DNA of 64,000 bases from Telmatospirillum sp. (GTDB lineage: Bacteria; Pseudomonadota; Alphaproteobacteria; Rhodospirillales; Magnetospirillaceae). A program made the translations under genes and the position numbers. The stretch's first letter is position 1; every line of letters starts with the position of its first letter. Below are positions 1 to 8,764 of this stretch, piece by piece. The DNA lies in assembly GCA_031291415.1 (NCBI GenBank), contig JARLJB010000320.1, positions 1-64,000 on the forward strand, written 5' to 3'. The notes under the pieces are model-generated. The model was not told the DNA's origin and searched no databases. It worked only from the letters and a program-made list of their open reading frames with translations.

Positions 1-1
1 C

Positions 2-109
2 TATGGGCTGGGTGACGAAGGCGTCATGGCCTTCTCCGAGGACGGCATCGAATGCCTCCGGGAACTCATCGAGATCCACAAGGCAAACCCGAAAGTCGAT
101 CAGGAATAG
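2..109 (+). CDS. C-terminal end of an unidentified protein (cut by window start)
   Basis: An open frame runs from the window edge to a TAG at 107-109 and encodes 35 residues rich in Glu, Asp and Ile (an acidic amphipathic tail containing ECLRELIEIHKANP). Codon use is high-GC at third positions, like the rest of the window. The family cannot be named from this fragment. A transposase remnant on the opposite strand begins about 30 bases downstream. Confidence 0.5.
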   Translation, partial: YGLGDEGVMAFSEDGIECLRELIEIHKANPKVDQE

Positions 110-138
110 GCCGCCGGCGGTCTACGCCGGATGGATAC

Positions 139-369
139 GAACCAGGTGCGCAGCGGCAGCTTGCTCCGGTGCATCACCGTCCCGGCCGTCACCGAAGTCT
201 GGCGATGGCAACCGGCACATTCCCATGTGAACGGCTTGGTGTCGAGTTCCCAGCCCTTGCAGGCGCCGCAGGCCGGACAGGTGAAGCCGTCCGGCCACCT
301 GAGTTTCGCGAGGTGGCGTGCACACGCGGCCTCGTTCGGAAACCGGCGATCGAAGTCAGTTCGGGACAT
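139..369 (-). pseudogene. Truncated IS1595-family transposase, N-terminal zinc-ribbon only
   Basis: The ATG at 369 opens a frame starting MSRTDFDRRFPNE and continuing through a zinc ribbon with two CxxC pairs (CPAC and CAGC) and the stretch SVTAGTVMHRSKLPLRTWF. This is the characteristic N-terminal zinc-ribbon of IS1595-type transposases. Homology stops after RTWF near base 139, and the following residues (VSIRRRPPAAYS) are unrelated, so the DDE catalytic domain is missing. It is a dead remnant between the preceding gene's stop (109) and the polysaccharide locus. Bases 370-540 downstream contain no gene I can support. Confidence 0.75.
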
Positions 370-540
370 CGGGCGGTCATGTTTCCATCGGCTTTTCATG
401 GGAACAGAATGAGAACGTTGGCGCGGAAGATCAACCGAATTCTACGTGCGCGCCACTATGGGTGGGGTCACCGGAACCAACGGGAGGAGCCTCCTTAAGA
501 CAAATCTGCACTATCTATGGAATTTTGTGACTCAGTAGTA

Positions 541-1542
541 CTAGCTATGATCTTTGTTGGCCAGCATTCGTGCAGCCTCGCTGACGGCTGCGAAGCGCCC
601 GTCGTATTCCTCCTGAAAAACGGAAATAAAACGGTCAAGCGTCGCCAGGAAGGCGTCCCGGTCTGCCTGGCTCCGCACATAGGACGTCGCGCCCGGCAAC
701 AGAGACGAACTGTGAAAGGTCAGCATGAAGAACCGTTGTCCGCGAGCGATCGCAGATCGGGTCTGGCGGATCAAATCGTCTAAACTGTGCCCCTCGGGCG
801 ACAGACGCAGACGCTCAAGCAGCTTCAAACGCGAAACAATTCCCGGCAGATGCAGCCGCAGGCCAGATTTTCCCGACAGAATCGGATAGATCGCCGGACC
901 ACGGTCCGCCAGCGCCCCCACGAACCCCACCGACAGCGGCAAGGCCATGATGCCCTTCGCTGTTTCAAACGGTACGTCAGGAAACCCACGGAAATCCGGC
1001 CCAAGTCGAGCCCGGAAATCGGTATGCGGCACCACGCTGACATCAATGCGAAATCCCAGGTCGGCCAGGATGTCCAAGGTCGCCGGCCCCACGCCGTAGC
1101 GGCCTGCTTTGTAGATGGTCGGACGATGTCCGAAACCCTCTTCAATGCATTGGGCCAGATTGGAAAGTTTCTGCCGTTCCGAATGGGCGGGCAGATTGCC
1201 GGGATAGGAGTGATAGTCATCCACCGGCGTGTCATCGGGCGGATTGACCCAGGGATGTAAATGGGCACCGATTTCACAACGTCCCGCCGCAAGAAACGGC
1301 TGCAGGACGGCCCGTGCCTCAGCCGACGCGGCGACAGGATAATCGATCACATAGGTTGGAACCACGCCGTGACGGTCGAATATCGCCTGGCCCAGGTGTT
1401 GGCATTCGATATTGCGCGTAGTGGTCGCACCGGCATCGAAGGGAGCGGACCAATCGAACTCTTCCTCGGTATCGATGACGACGCAGAGCGTCGGACGCCA
1501 GTTGGCGGAAGGTGACAGGCGTCGAACCAGAGGAAAATCCAT
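541..1542 (-). CDS. WalW-like polysaccharide deacetylase-family protein
   Basis: This 333-residue protein resembles the WalW branch of the NodB/polysaccharide deacetylase superfamily, whose members sit in exopolysaccharide loci. The motif VVIDTEEEFDW (residues 21-31) supplies the metal-binding Asp region. A His pair in GAHLHPW (about 94-96) is the second metal site, and YKAGRYG (about 144-150) follows. The ATG at 1542 is chosen because the family starts just before the DTEEEFDW strand and because the upstream gene stops at 1551, 8 bases away. Longer frames overlap that gene. It probably acts on a surface sugar or precursor, but the substrate is not known. It is cotranscribed with the ATP-grasp/phosphatase gene upstream. 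Confidence 0.8.
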   Translation of the reverse strand: MDFPLVRRLSPSANWRPTLCVVIDTEEEFDWSAPFDAGATTTRNIECQHLGQAIFDRHGVVPTYVIDYPVAASAEARAVLQPFLAAGRCEIGAHLHPWVNPPDDTPVDDYHSYPGNLPAHSERQKLSNLAQCIEEGFGHRPTIYKAGRYGVGPATLDILADLGFRIDVSVVPHTDFRARLGPDFRGFPDVPFETAKGIMALPLSVGFVGALADRGPAIYPILSGKSGLRLHLPGIVSRLKLLERLRLSPEGHSLDDLIRQTRSAIARGQRFFMLTFHSSSLLPGATSYVRSQADRDAFLATLDRFISVFQEEYDGRFAAVSEAARMLANKDHS

Positions 1543-1550
1543 GGCCGAAT

Positions 1551-3368
1551 TCAATTCTTTTCGCTGTTGTGCAGGACCGACAAGAGGCCGGAGACGGCTC
1601 CCTCGATTCGGACATAAGTCCGCTGGAAGGTAGGTAGATCGGCGCCATCCGGGTCGGCTATTTCGATATCGGTTCCGCTTTCGTCGGAGAAGCTGCCGAG
1701 GAAGACCACCGGAGCCGCGAGACGAGGATAACGCTGACGCAACCACCTACGGTTCTTGTCGTCGAAAATCACCACCAGATTGGCAGCTTCCGCGACTTCC
1801 CGCGAAAAATGGCTTGAACGATGCGTCCCGAGATTGATGCCGGCGCGCTCCGCAGCCTCGACAGCAACCGTTGGAGACGCCTTACCATCTCCTGGCAGCA
1901 TGCCGGCAGACTGGGCGACCATCGAAATTCCTCGAGAAGACAGGAGCCGGTTTCCGTCCGAGGCAATCCGCCTTTGCAGCACCAAAGCGGCAAATGGGCT
2001 CCGACAGATATTACCCTGGCAGACGAACACAACGTTGAACGGCGTTTCCGCCGACTTGCCAAAAGCGGAGCGCACCGCCGCCCGATCGTCGTTCCGAAGT
2101 CGGCTTTGCGCACCGGGCAACCGATGGCTCAGACGTTGGAACAGTTCGCCGAACAGACATTTCCACTCGCTGAGCGCCGGCCGAGGATCATCCTGGACCA
2201 GGACGTCATGGAATTCCCGTCCGGTGAGAAGATACCGCCCCTCCCATAAGGTCCGAAGCAAAAGACCAGCCAACAATCTGGGCTTTTTCCAACATTCGCT
2301 TGCCTCGGCCAGAATGCCCAAGAGATCTGGAACAAGATTTCTGGCATGAATCCCCACCCGGTAGGAATGCGAAGGCGTTTCGACGCCATCGACGAGCAGT
2401 CGGTACCAGTCGTATGGAAAATCGACACCAAGCCCGACAGGGAGTGGAAGCGACCCCCATGGCCGGGCGTTCACTTCCAAAAGGATCCAAGATAAGGTTT
2501 CGCGGTTTACCTTGAACTCGAACATCGCGACGCCGGTGTAGACCGCCGCCGCGACAATACGGTTGACAGCCTCAATCAGGGGCTTCGACAGCGGCGCGCT
2601 GACACGGTAATAGCCGCTGCCTCCCCTTTCGTGAACTCTGTGATGCTGGAAAGCCTGGAGCACTCGCCCTTGATGAGCAAGAACCGACACGCCAACGCCT
2701 TGACCGGGGAAAAAACCTTCGAAAATATGCGTACCGTCGCACGCAGACGACAGGATTTCCGTCAAATCCGCAGCATTTTCGGCGATCCGGACACGACCTC
2801 GGGAATAGAGATTGTCGGCGCTGTAGGATCGACGAGGCTTCACCACCAAAGGCAGAGGAACCTCGGCCAAAATTCCCTGGACCGTATCGCCGGCGTCGAG
2901 AAGGCGGCCGGGCGCAACCGGCACGCCGAGAGATTGAGCAAGCTCGCGAGTCCGATGCTTGTCGTAGAAGACATCAAGCGCTCGATCATCCGGTAAAGCG
3001 AGACGGCTCAAGCGTCCCAGTTCGTCCCGATGCCGGACCAAGGGGAGCAACGCCCGTTCGTCGCAGGGGATGACAAGATCGTAGGAATGCGTTTCAAGAA
3101 GCTGGCGGACCACCGTCAACCACGCCTGCCCCCCCTTAATGTAGTAGGGAACCCAATGAACGGCGGAGATATAGCGGGATGCGAGAGCTGGCGCCAAAAA
3201 GTCGAACGGCGCAGCATGCACCTCGATTCCTTGTCGGCCGAGCGAACGGACGGTTGCTAGAAAGCTTCTCGTATCGTCGCCAAAAACGAGAACCTTGCCC
3301 CGATACTGTGACGCTGGGTATTTGGTCAAAGGCGGAACAGTGCCCATCTTCCCTTCTCGGCGATCCAT
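1551..3368 (-). CDS. ATP-grasp domain fused to low-molecular-weight protein tyrosine phosphatase
   Basis: About 605 residues. The first about 400 form a carbamoyl-phosphate-synthase-like ATP-grasp module: a pre-ATP-grasp fold (KVLVFGDDTRSF), a VVKPRRS lysine loop and a metal-binding LLEVNARPW near residues 296-304. The C-terminal about 155 residues are a LMW-PTP with the P-loop VCQGNICRS (nucleophile Cys about 450, Arg about 456) and the general-acid DPDG loop near 572. The phosphatase could counteract the BY-type tyrosine kinase encoded at 38.8-39.8 kb, while ATP-grasp enzymes ligate carboxylates to amines or thiols. Both roles are inference. The start is uncertain: ATG 3368 is used, a TTG at 3392 is also in frame, and ATG 3347 follows a GAAGGGAAG sequence. 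Confidence 0.82.
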   Translation of the reverse strand: MDRREGKMGTVPPLTKYPASQYRGKVLVFGDDTRSFLATVRSLGRQGIEVHAAPFDFLAPALASRYISAVHWVPYYIKGGQAWLTVVRQLLETHSYDLVIPCDERALLPLVRHRDELGRLSRLALPDDRALDVFYDKHRTRELAQSLGVPVAPGRLLDAGDTVQGILAEVPLPLVVKPRRSYSADNLYSRGRVRIAENAADLTEILSSACDGTHIFEGFFPGQGVGVSVLAHQGRVLQAFQHHRVHERGGSGYYRVSAPLSKPLIEAVNRIVAAAVYTGVAMFEFKVNRETLSWILLEVNARPWGSLPLPVGLGVDFPYDWYRLLVDGVETPSHSYRVGIHARNLVPDLLGILAEASECWKKPRLLAGLLLRTLWEGRYLLTGREFHDVLVQDDPRPALSEWKCLFGELFQRLSHRLPGAQSRLRNDDRAAVRSAFGKSAETPFNVVFVCQGNICRSPFAALVLQRRIASDGNRLLSSRGISMVAQSAGMLPGDGKASPTVAVEAAERAGINLGTHRSSHFSREVAEAANLVVIFDDKNRRWLRQRYPRLAAPVVFLGSFSDESGTDIEIADPDGADLPTFQRTYVRIEGAVSGLLSVLHNSEKN

Positions 3369-3598
3369 CGCAACAACAGTGATCTTTTCCAATGAAAACG
3401 GACACGACAGCCCGCGAATATGACGATAAAGTGCCGAAAGTCAGCGAATAGGACGACAGTGTATCTGAGCGCAGTCAACCATCCCTTATTCACTTGCCCG
3501 TCACACCGCCGGTTATATATTGCCTCATGTTGGTGTACCATATGATAAGGGAGTGGTGCACGCAAATGGCTTCGCCCGACGCTTGAAGGACGACCTGC

Positions 3599-5650
3599 AT
3601 GCAAATTATGGCTACCGCTCCGTTGATTTCCGTGATCGTGCCGACACGCAACCGTCCGCAATTGGTTGAACAGACCTTGCTGGCGATCTTCAGCCAGACT
3701 TATCGAAATTTCGAGGTTCTCGTCATCGACGACGGCTCGACCGAGGATGTCAGAAACCTCTATCCGAACCTGTGGGAGACGTTGGACGAAAGGTTTCACC
3801 TGATCCTTCTCGGGCCGGCCGACCACCCTGGGAACGGCCCCTCAAAAGCTCGTAATTTTGGCATCGCACAGGCGCGTGGAGATTTCCTCGCGTTCTGTGA
3901 TGATGACGATCATTGGAGTTCCGACGACCATCTGGCAGTGTTCGCCGACGCTCTGGCAACGAAACCAGACACTCAGATGTATGTCGCCAATCAGATTGGT
4001 CTGCGGAACGGCAATATTGCGATAGCAAATTGGCTTCCCGACGTAACGGCCAAGCTGGCGGGACGATCGCGCGTTTCCGACGGCCCGGTCTATGAGATCC
4101 AACAGTCCGACCTGATTGAATCGCGCACATTTCCTCATCTGAACATCCTCATCGTCCATAGAAATCTCGCGAACGTCATCGGAGGCTTCTGGGAGAAGGT
4201 GTCTTACGAAGAGGATTTGAATTTTTTCTGGCGTTGCCTTGATCGGGTCGAGACAGCCCTCTTCCGCCCGGACATCGTCTCTATCCACAATATTCCCAAC
4301 CCGCTGGCACACGACAATGTGTCGACCCAATCCACCCAGGAAGAACGATGGGTCCTGCGCGGGTTGATTTGCCGCCATGCCGTCGTCCATATCCAAAATC
4401 CAGCGCTTATCAGAATGGCCTGTCACCACCACGCCGACACGCTGCGCCATTTCGTCAGAGCCCAGGACAAAAGGGGGAAGCATTACGTCGCATGGCGTCT
4501 CGCGATCACCGCTCTCCTTTCCCGGTTTTCACTAAAGTGGTTTGGCTACGCCGGCTATTTGATCGTGAAAGGCCTGGTCCACCGGAAAAGACAATACGGA
4601 AAGTGTGAAAAAACAGATCAGATCGTTCAGCAGAAATTGCCAAACAACAATGAACAGACCGGTCAACGCCCTTTTTTTTCGGTCATTGTTCCCACGCGGA
4701 ATCGTCTTCCGGTTGCCGAAGAGACGCTGTTCGCGATCCATGCCCAGACCTTTCGAGATTTTGAGGTCATCGTCGTGGACGACGGTTCGTCCGAGGATAC
4801 GCGTGGCGCCTACCCCAAGATTTGGGAAAGGCTCGACGATAGGTTTCGTTTGGTCAAATTGGGGCCGGCGGATCACCCTGGTAGCGGCCCCTCGACGGCA
4901 CGCAATCACGGAATTTCCCTCGCCCGCGGACGTTTCATAGCGTTTTGCGACGACGACGACCACTGGTGCGCCCCCGACCATCTCGCCATTGCCGCCAGGG
5001 CCCTCACCGAGGACCCGCATGTACAGATGTATGTGGGCAACCAAATCGGCTTGCTTGATGGCGTGGAAATGGTTCCGGATTGGCTTCCGGATATTACGCG
5101 CATACTGCCCCGCCGGCCGCGACAGGGTGACAGCGACGTTTACAGAATTTTGCAAACCGATCTCATCGCTGCACGAACTTTTCCTCATCTGAATATCTTG
5201 ATTGTCCGCCGAGACGTCGTCGAGGCGGTTAAGGGATTCTGGGGAAAGACGCCTTACGAAGGCGATCTTGAGTTTTTCTGGCGCTGCCTCGACCGCGTCG
5301 ACAGCATTTTGGCTCGCCCCACCATCGTCTCCCTCCACAATATCCCCGACCAACATGCACACAAAAACGTTTCAACCCAGTCGTCCGAACAAGAACGATG
5401 GTTGCTGCGTGCGACCAATTGCCGTCATGTCCTGGCATCCATCCGCACGACGGCGCTGGCGCGCCGGGCACTCGCGCTCGAAGGCGATACTTTGCGCCAT
5501 TTGTCTTACCAACTAGCGGAATCAGGCCACGGCAGGGGCGCTCTGAGGTTATCCCTGCAGGCGCTTTCCGGGCGTTTTTCGGTAAAATGGACAGGCTATA
5601 TCCTGACGCTGGTAGTCCGCGAGGCTTTCGTTGAACCAGGCCGTCGATGA
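3599..5650 (+). CDS. Glycosyltransferase with two tandem family-2 (GT-A) domains
   Basis: A 683-residue protein made of two copies of a GT2 unit. Copy 1 (about residues 10-330) has SVIVPTRNR, IDDGSTED and FCDDDDHW. Copy 2 (about 360-680) has SVIVPTRNR, VDDGSSED and FCDDDDHW at an exact offset of 350 residues. GT2 enzymes transfer a nucleotide-activated sugar with inversion. The Asp-rich motif binds the metal and the UDP-sugar. Both copies keep it, so both may be active and add two residues of a repeat unit. The ATG at 3599 follows an AAGGA sequence about ten bases upstream. The gene is divergent from the ATP-grasp gene across about 230 bases, and a flippase follows 30 bases downstream. Confidence 0.9.
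   Translation: MQIMATAPLISVIVPTRNRPQLVEQTLLAIFSQTYRNFEVLVIDDGSTEDVRNLYPNLWETLDERFHLILLGPADHPGNGPSKARNFGIAQARGDFLAFCDDDDHWSSDDHLAVFADALATKPDTQMYVANQIGLRNGNIAIANWLPDVTAKLAGRSRVSDGPVYEIQQSDLIESRTFPHLNILIVHRNLANVIGGFWEKVSYEEDLNFFWRCLDRVETALFRPDIVSIHNIPNPLAHDNVSTQSTQEERWVLRGLICRHAVVHIQNPALIRMACHHHADTLRHFVRAQDKRGKHYVAWRLAITALLSRFSLKWFGYAGYLIVKGLVHRKRQYGKCEKTDQIVQQKLPNNNEQTGQRPFFSVIVPTRNRLPVAEETLFAIHAQTFRDFEVIVVDDGSSEDTRGAYPKIWERLDDRFRLVKLGPADHPGSGPSTARNHGISLARGRFIAFCDDDDHWCAPDHLAIAARALTEDPHVQMYVGNQIGLLDGVEMVPDWLPDITRILPRRPRQGDSDVYRILQTDLIAARTFPHLNILIVRRDVVEAVKGFWGKTPYEGDLEFFWRCLDRVDSILARPTIVSLHNIPDQHAHKNVSTQSSEQERWLLRATNCRHVLASIRTTALARRALALEGDTLRHLSYQLAESGHGRGALRLSLQALSGRFSVKWTGYILTLVVREAFVEPGRR
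3626..5638 (+). repeat. Internal tandem duplication of a 1,050-base glycosyltransferase unit
   Basis: The two halves of the GT2 gene align without a gap over the nucleotide-binding part: SVIVPTRNR at residues 11 and 361, LGPADHPGxGPSxAR at 71 and 421, FCDDDDHW at 99 and 449. They continue in parallel (TFPHLNILIV, SxHNIP, STQS) to the C-terminal LKW/VKW-GY segment. The copies have diverged at protein level, so this is an old in-frame duplication and not an assembly artefact. Confidence 0.9.
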
Positions 5651-5680
5651 TCGCGAACGATCCTCCGGTTTAGGCGAGCC

Positions 5681-7186
5681 ATGATGGGAACGGACGAAGA
5701 GCACGACAGGGCCTCTGAAATCGGCCAACACATGGCCCGTGGCGCGCTGTGGATGGTTGCCATGCGCTGGGTTATCCGGCTCATCGGTCTGGTCAACACC
5801 GCCATCATCGCCCGAATGCTGTTACCGGAAGATTTCGGTCTTGTCGCTTTGGCGATGATCGCCGTCGATCTCGCCATCACCCTCACCGATGGCGATATCG
5901 ACATGGCGCTGGTACGGTCCAGCGATACGGACCGCACGCTCAATGACACCGGCTGGACCCTGAAAATTCTATGTGGTTTCGTCACCGGGGCAATCCTGTT
6001 TGTCTCAGCTCCCTGGGTTAGCGATTTTTTTAGCGACCAACGATTGACCACGATCATTTATATTGCGGCATGCAAGCCAATGATCCTCGGGTTCGAAAAT
6101 ATAGGCGTGATCGAATTTCGTCGAACTCTGCATTTTTCCGACGAATTCCGCTATATGGTGGCACAACGATTGGGATCCTTCGTCCTTTGCCTCGCATTGG
6201 TATTTTTCTTTCGTAACTACATCGCCCTCGCGCTGGCCGGCCCCACGGCAGCGCTGGTCACCATCCTCCTGAGCTACATCGTGGTCACCAGTCGCCCACG
6301 TTTGTCACTAAAGCGTTGGCGCGAACTGTGGGACTTCTCGCGCTGGCAAATGCTGTTCAATGCCAGCCGTCTGGTGGGAGAGCGTTGCGACCAACTCGTC
6401 ATCGGGCAGATGTCGGGTTTCGGCAATACCGGCCTTTATGCCGTCGGCTTTGATTTGGCCATGATGCCAACCCGCGAAATCATGCTGCCGGCCGGGCGCG
6501 CGCTGATGCCGACCTATGCCAAAATCGCCCATGACCCGGCCGAGTTAAAAGCTGCCTTCGTCATTGTCCTGGGTTTTGCCGCGCTTATCGCCTCGTCCAT
6601 CGGCGTCGGCATGTCTTGCATCGCGGAAGATGCCGTATTGGTTCTCCTCGGTGGACAATGGCGCGAGGCGGTTCCATTCGTCCGCTGGCTTGGCCTCTTC
6701 GGTGCTCTCGAAGGGGTCTGGCTGATGCTCGATCCCTATCTGATTGCGGCACGGCACGAACGGACCTTGGCATTGGCCAACCTCACCTTCGCCATCATCA
6801 TGATACCGGCCCTGGCGCTCACTGCCAGCCAGTTCGGTATTGCCGTCATCCCGGTTTGCAGAATCGCCGTCATGGCGGCATGCCTTGGCGCGGTTCTGGC
6901 GCGCCTGGTCGCCTGGCGATGGATTTCGCCGGGGCGCCTGATCGGCGTCGTCTGGCGGCCCATCGTCGCGGCGGCGGTGATGGCGATGGTCATACACCTC
7001 ACCCATCTCGACGCCTTTCCGATACCGTTCGTCTCGCTGCTTCACGACGTCATCATCGGCGCGCTGGTCTATCTGGCCACCCTCCTGCTCTTGTGGCGGG
7101 CGGCTGGATTGCCCGATGGCATCGAACGGATCATGATCGACATCGCTGTGGCGAAATTGCCTTTCGCCGCGCGCAGGCGCCACTAG
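5681..7186 (+). CDS. Wzx-type polysaccharide/lipopolysaccharide flippase
   Basis: This 501-residue integral membrane protein has roughly 12-14 hydrophobic segments in the arrangement of MOP-superfamily oligosaccharide flippases, including the N-terminal GALWMVAMRWVIRLIGLVNT helix and ARMLLPEDFGLVALA, a pattern common in Wzx proteins. It would move undecaprenyl-linked repeat units across the inner membrane. The ATG at 5681 (MMGTDEEH) gives a short cytosolic lead; a second ATG at 5684 is equally possible. It follows the tandem glycosyltransferase by 30 bases and is convergent with the GT39-like gene, the two stops being 8 bases apart. A second flippase is encoded at 27.3 kb, so the locus may export two glycans. 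Confidence 0.88.
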   Translation: MMGTDEEHDRASEIGQHMARGALWMVAMRWVIRLIGLVNTAIIARMLLPEDFGLVALAMIAVDLAITLTDGDIDMALVRSSDTDRTLNDTGWTLKILCGFVTGAILFVSAPWVSDFFSDQRLTTIIYIAACKPMILGFENIGVIEFRRTLHFSDEFRYMVAQRLGSFVLCLALVFFFRNYIALALAGPTAALVTILLSYIVVTSRPRLSLKRWRELWDFSRWQMLFNASRLVGERCDQLVIGQMSGFGNTGLYAVGFDLAMMPTREIMLPAGRALMPTYAKIAHDPAELKAAFVIVLGFAALIASSIGVGMSCIAEDAVLVLLGGQWREAVPFVRWLGLFGALEGVWLMLDPYLIAARHERTLALANLTFAIIMIPALALTASQFGIAVIPVCRIAVMAACLGAVLARLVAWRWISPGRLIGVVWRPIVAAAVMAMVIHLTHLDAFPIPFVSLLHDVIIGALVYLATLLLLWRAAGLPDGIERIMIDIAVAKLPFAARRRH

Positions 7187-7194
7187 AGCCGGTT

Positions 7195-8703
7195 TCACGG
7201 CACGCGATACAAGGTCACGTCCGCCCGGCCACATCCGAGGCGGGCTTTGACCGCTGGTGGCAGCGCATTTCCCGGCATAGCATGGCATGCCAGCCACCGT
7301 ATCCCGGTTTCCGGTACGTCGCGGCGCTCGACGACGGGCCAATCGGGACCAAGCCTCGGACCTGGACCCGACCGCGCCGGATTGAAGAAATACAAATCGC
7401 CACTGGCGGGTAAGGCCGAGGTGACGCGATCACTCATTTTTTTCCAGTGCAGCAGCAACGCGGCACGGCGCAGAGTCTCTGTATCCGTGTGGATTATTTC
7501 AGGTTCGCCGGACGCCAAGTCGACCAATATATGCTCGCCAAACATGAAGTTGCGATTATCGGCCGACAGCGCGAGCAAATTTGCCGATACCAGCAGAGTT
7601 CCGAGCAAAGAGGCCAACCGCCGGCGCCCACACAGCCAAAGCCTGGCGAGTGCTATTCCAGACAGCATCGACAAACCAAGCGACGGCAGCAGGTAGTAGC
7701 GTGGTGTCAGAGGCAGCAAGGACCACAAACCGGCCGCCAAGACCGTCCAGGTGAGGGCAACAGTACCGACAATGACGACCATGCGACGCGCGCCGCCGGC
7801 CAAGTACCCTCTCCTCATCAGCCAAAAGACGAGGGGCACACCAATCCAGGTGAGCACGCCAAAATTATGGTTCAACAACAGCATGACAACGGGATCGACC
7901 AGCGGATGCACATAGGGAATGCCCGCCCCCTGATCGACCCAGCGATTGATCGTGCTGTCGTGATGGAGGGAAATGGTGGAGCGGTAGAGCGGATTGCCGG
8001 TCATCGCCCAGAGACAGGCCAATTCGCCCAGGACGACGGCCAAGAATCCAGCCGCGACGATGCAATAGAAACGGCGCGGCATGCCGTAACCCGCCAGAAA
8101 CAGCAACCCTACGGCTGCCACGGCAAAAATCGTGGTTTCACGCGACAGCATCGCCAATCCGGCCAATCCGCCGGCCAGCAGCAACGCCCGCCAGGGGACG
8201 TCTCTACCATTCCCGGGGCCTCCTCCCGTCACGGAGGAAAACTCAGCCATTCCCCGGTCGAGGAAGAAGAGAGCGATGACGATGAAAAAGGTTTCCACAA
8301 TGTCGATGACCGCGGTACTCGACAACAGGATGAATTGCGGATTGGTCACCAAAAGGACTGTTCCTGCGATGGCCGCGCACCGACCGGCCCGACGGCGCAT
8401 CCAGATCACCGATACACTGATCAGCCCGCTGGCATAAAGGAGAACGGGAAGCACCAGCGCCGGCATGCCATCGCCGAAAATCCGGCGCGCCAAAGCGATC
8501 GGAATCACCATCGTATGACGCAAAGACCAGTGAGAATCACCGACGTAAGGAACATGGGCCAACCAACCGGTCGCACCGTTCCAATATAATTCATCGTCCG
8601 AACCGATGTAGCCAACCCAGAACGTGGCGAGCAGACCGAAGAACATGCAAAGGCCGGCGACGGGCAACAGCATCTCCCCCCAGCCATGCCGACGCTCAGT
8701 CAT
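7195..8703 (-). CDS. Polytopic membrane glycosyltransferase, GT39/ArnT-like
   Basis: A 502-residue protein with about ten membrane helices. Near residues 36-40 in the first periplasmic loop is an acidic motif, DDELYW, like the DD/DE signature of GT-C (PMT/ArnT/GT83) enzymes that use polyprenyl-phosphate sugars. The C-terminal about 100 residues are soluble and periplasmic in this fold. It probably adds a sugar from a lipid carrier to the polysaccharide or to a protein on the periplasmic side; the acceptor is unknown. It is convergent with the flippase and lies 61 bases downstream of the TIGR03087-type glycosyltransferase, likely in one transcript. Confidence 0.72.
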   Translation of the reverse strand: MTERRHGWGEMLLPVAGLCMFFGLLATFWVGYIGSDDELYWNGATGWLAHVPYVGDSHWSLRHTMVIPIALARRIFGDGMPALVLPVLLYASGLISVSVIWMRRRAGRCAAIAGTVLLVTNPQFILLSSTAVIDIVETFFIVIALFFLDRGMAEFSSVTGGGPGNGRDVPWRALLLAGGLAGLAMLSRETTIFAVAAVGLLFLAGYGMPRRFYCIVAAGFLAVVLGELACLWAMTGNPLYRSTISLHHDSTINRWVDQGAGIPYVHPLVDPVVMLLLNHNFGVLTWIGVPLVFWLMRRGYLAGGARRMVVIVGTVALTWTVLAAGLWSLLPLTPRYYLLPSLGLSMLSGIALARLWLCGRRRLASLLGTLLVSANLLALSADNRNFMFGEHILVDLASGEPEIIHTDTETLRRAALLLHWKKMSDRVTSALPASGDLYFFNPARSGPGPRLGPDWPVVERRDVPETGIRWLACHAMPGNALPPAVKARLGCGRADVTLYRVP

Positions 8704-8764
8704 CGGTGATCCTTTCTCGAATTGACACGCCTTTATCGTTCCGGACCGGCTGGCACCGCCAGCG

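Noticed and set aside
3500-3560. Possible sigma-54 element before the tandem glycosyltransferase gene
   Set aside because: GG and GC in the GGTTATATATTGC stretch are one base too close for an RpoN promoter.
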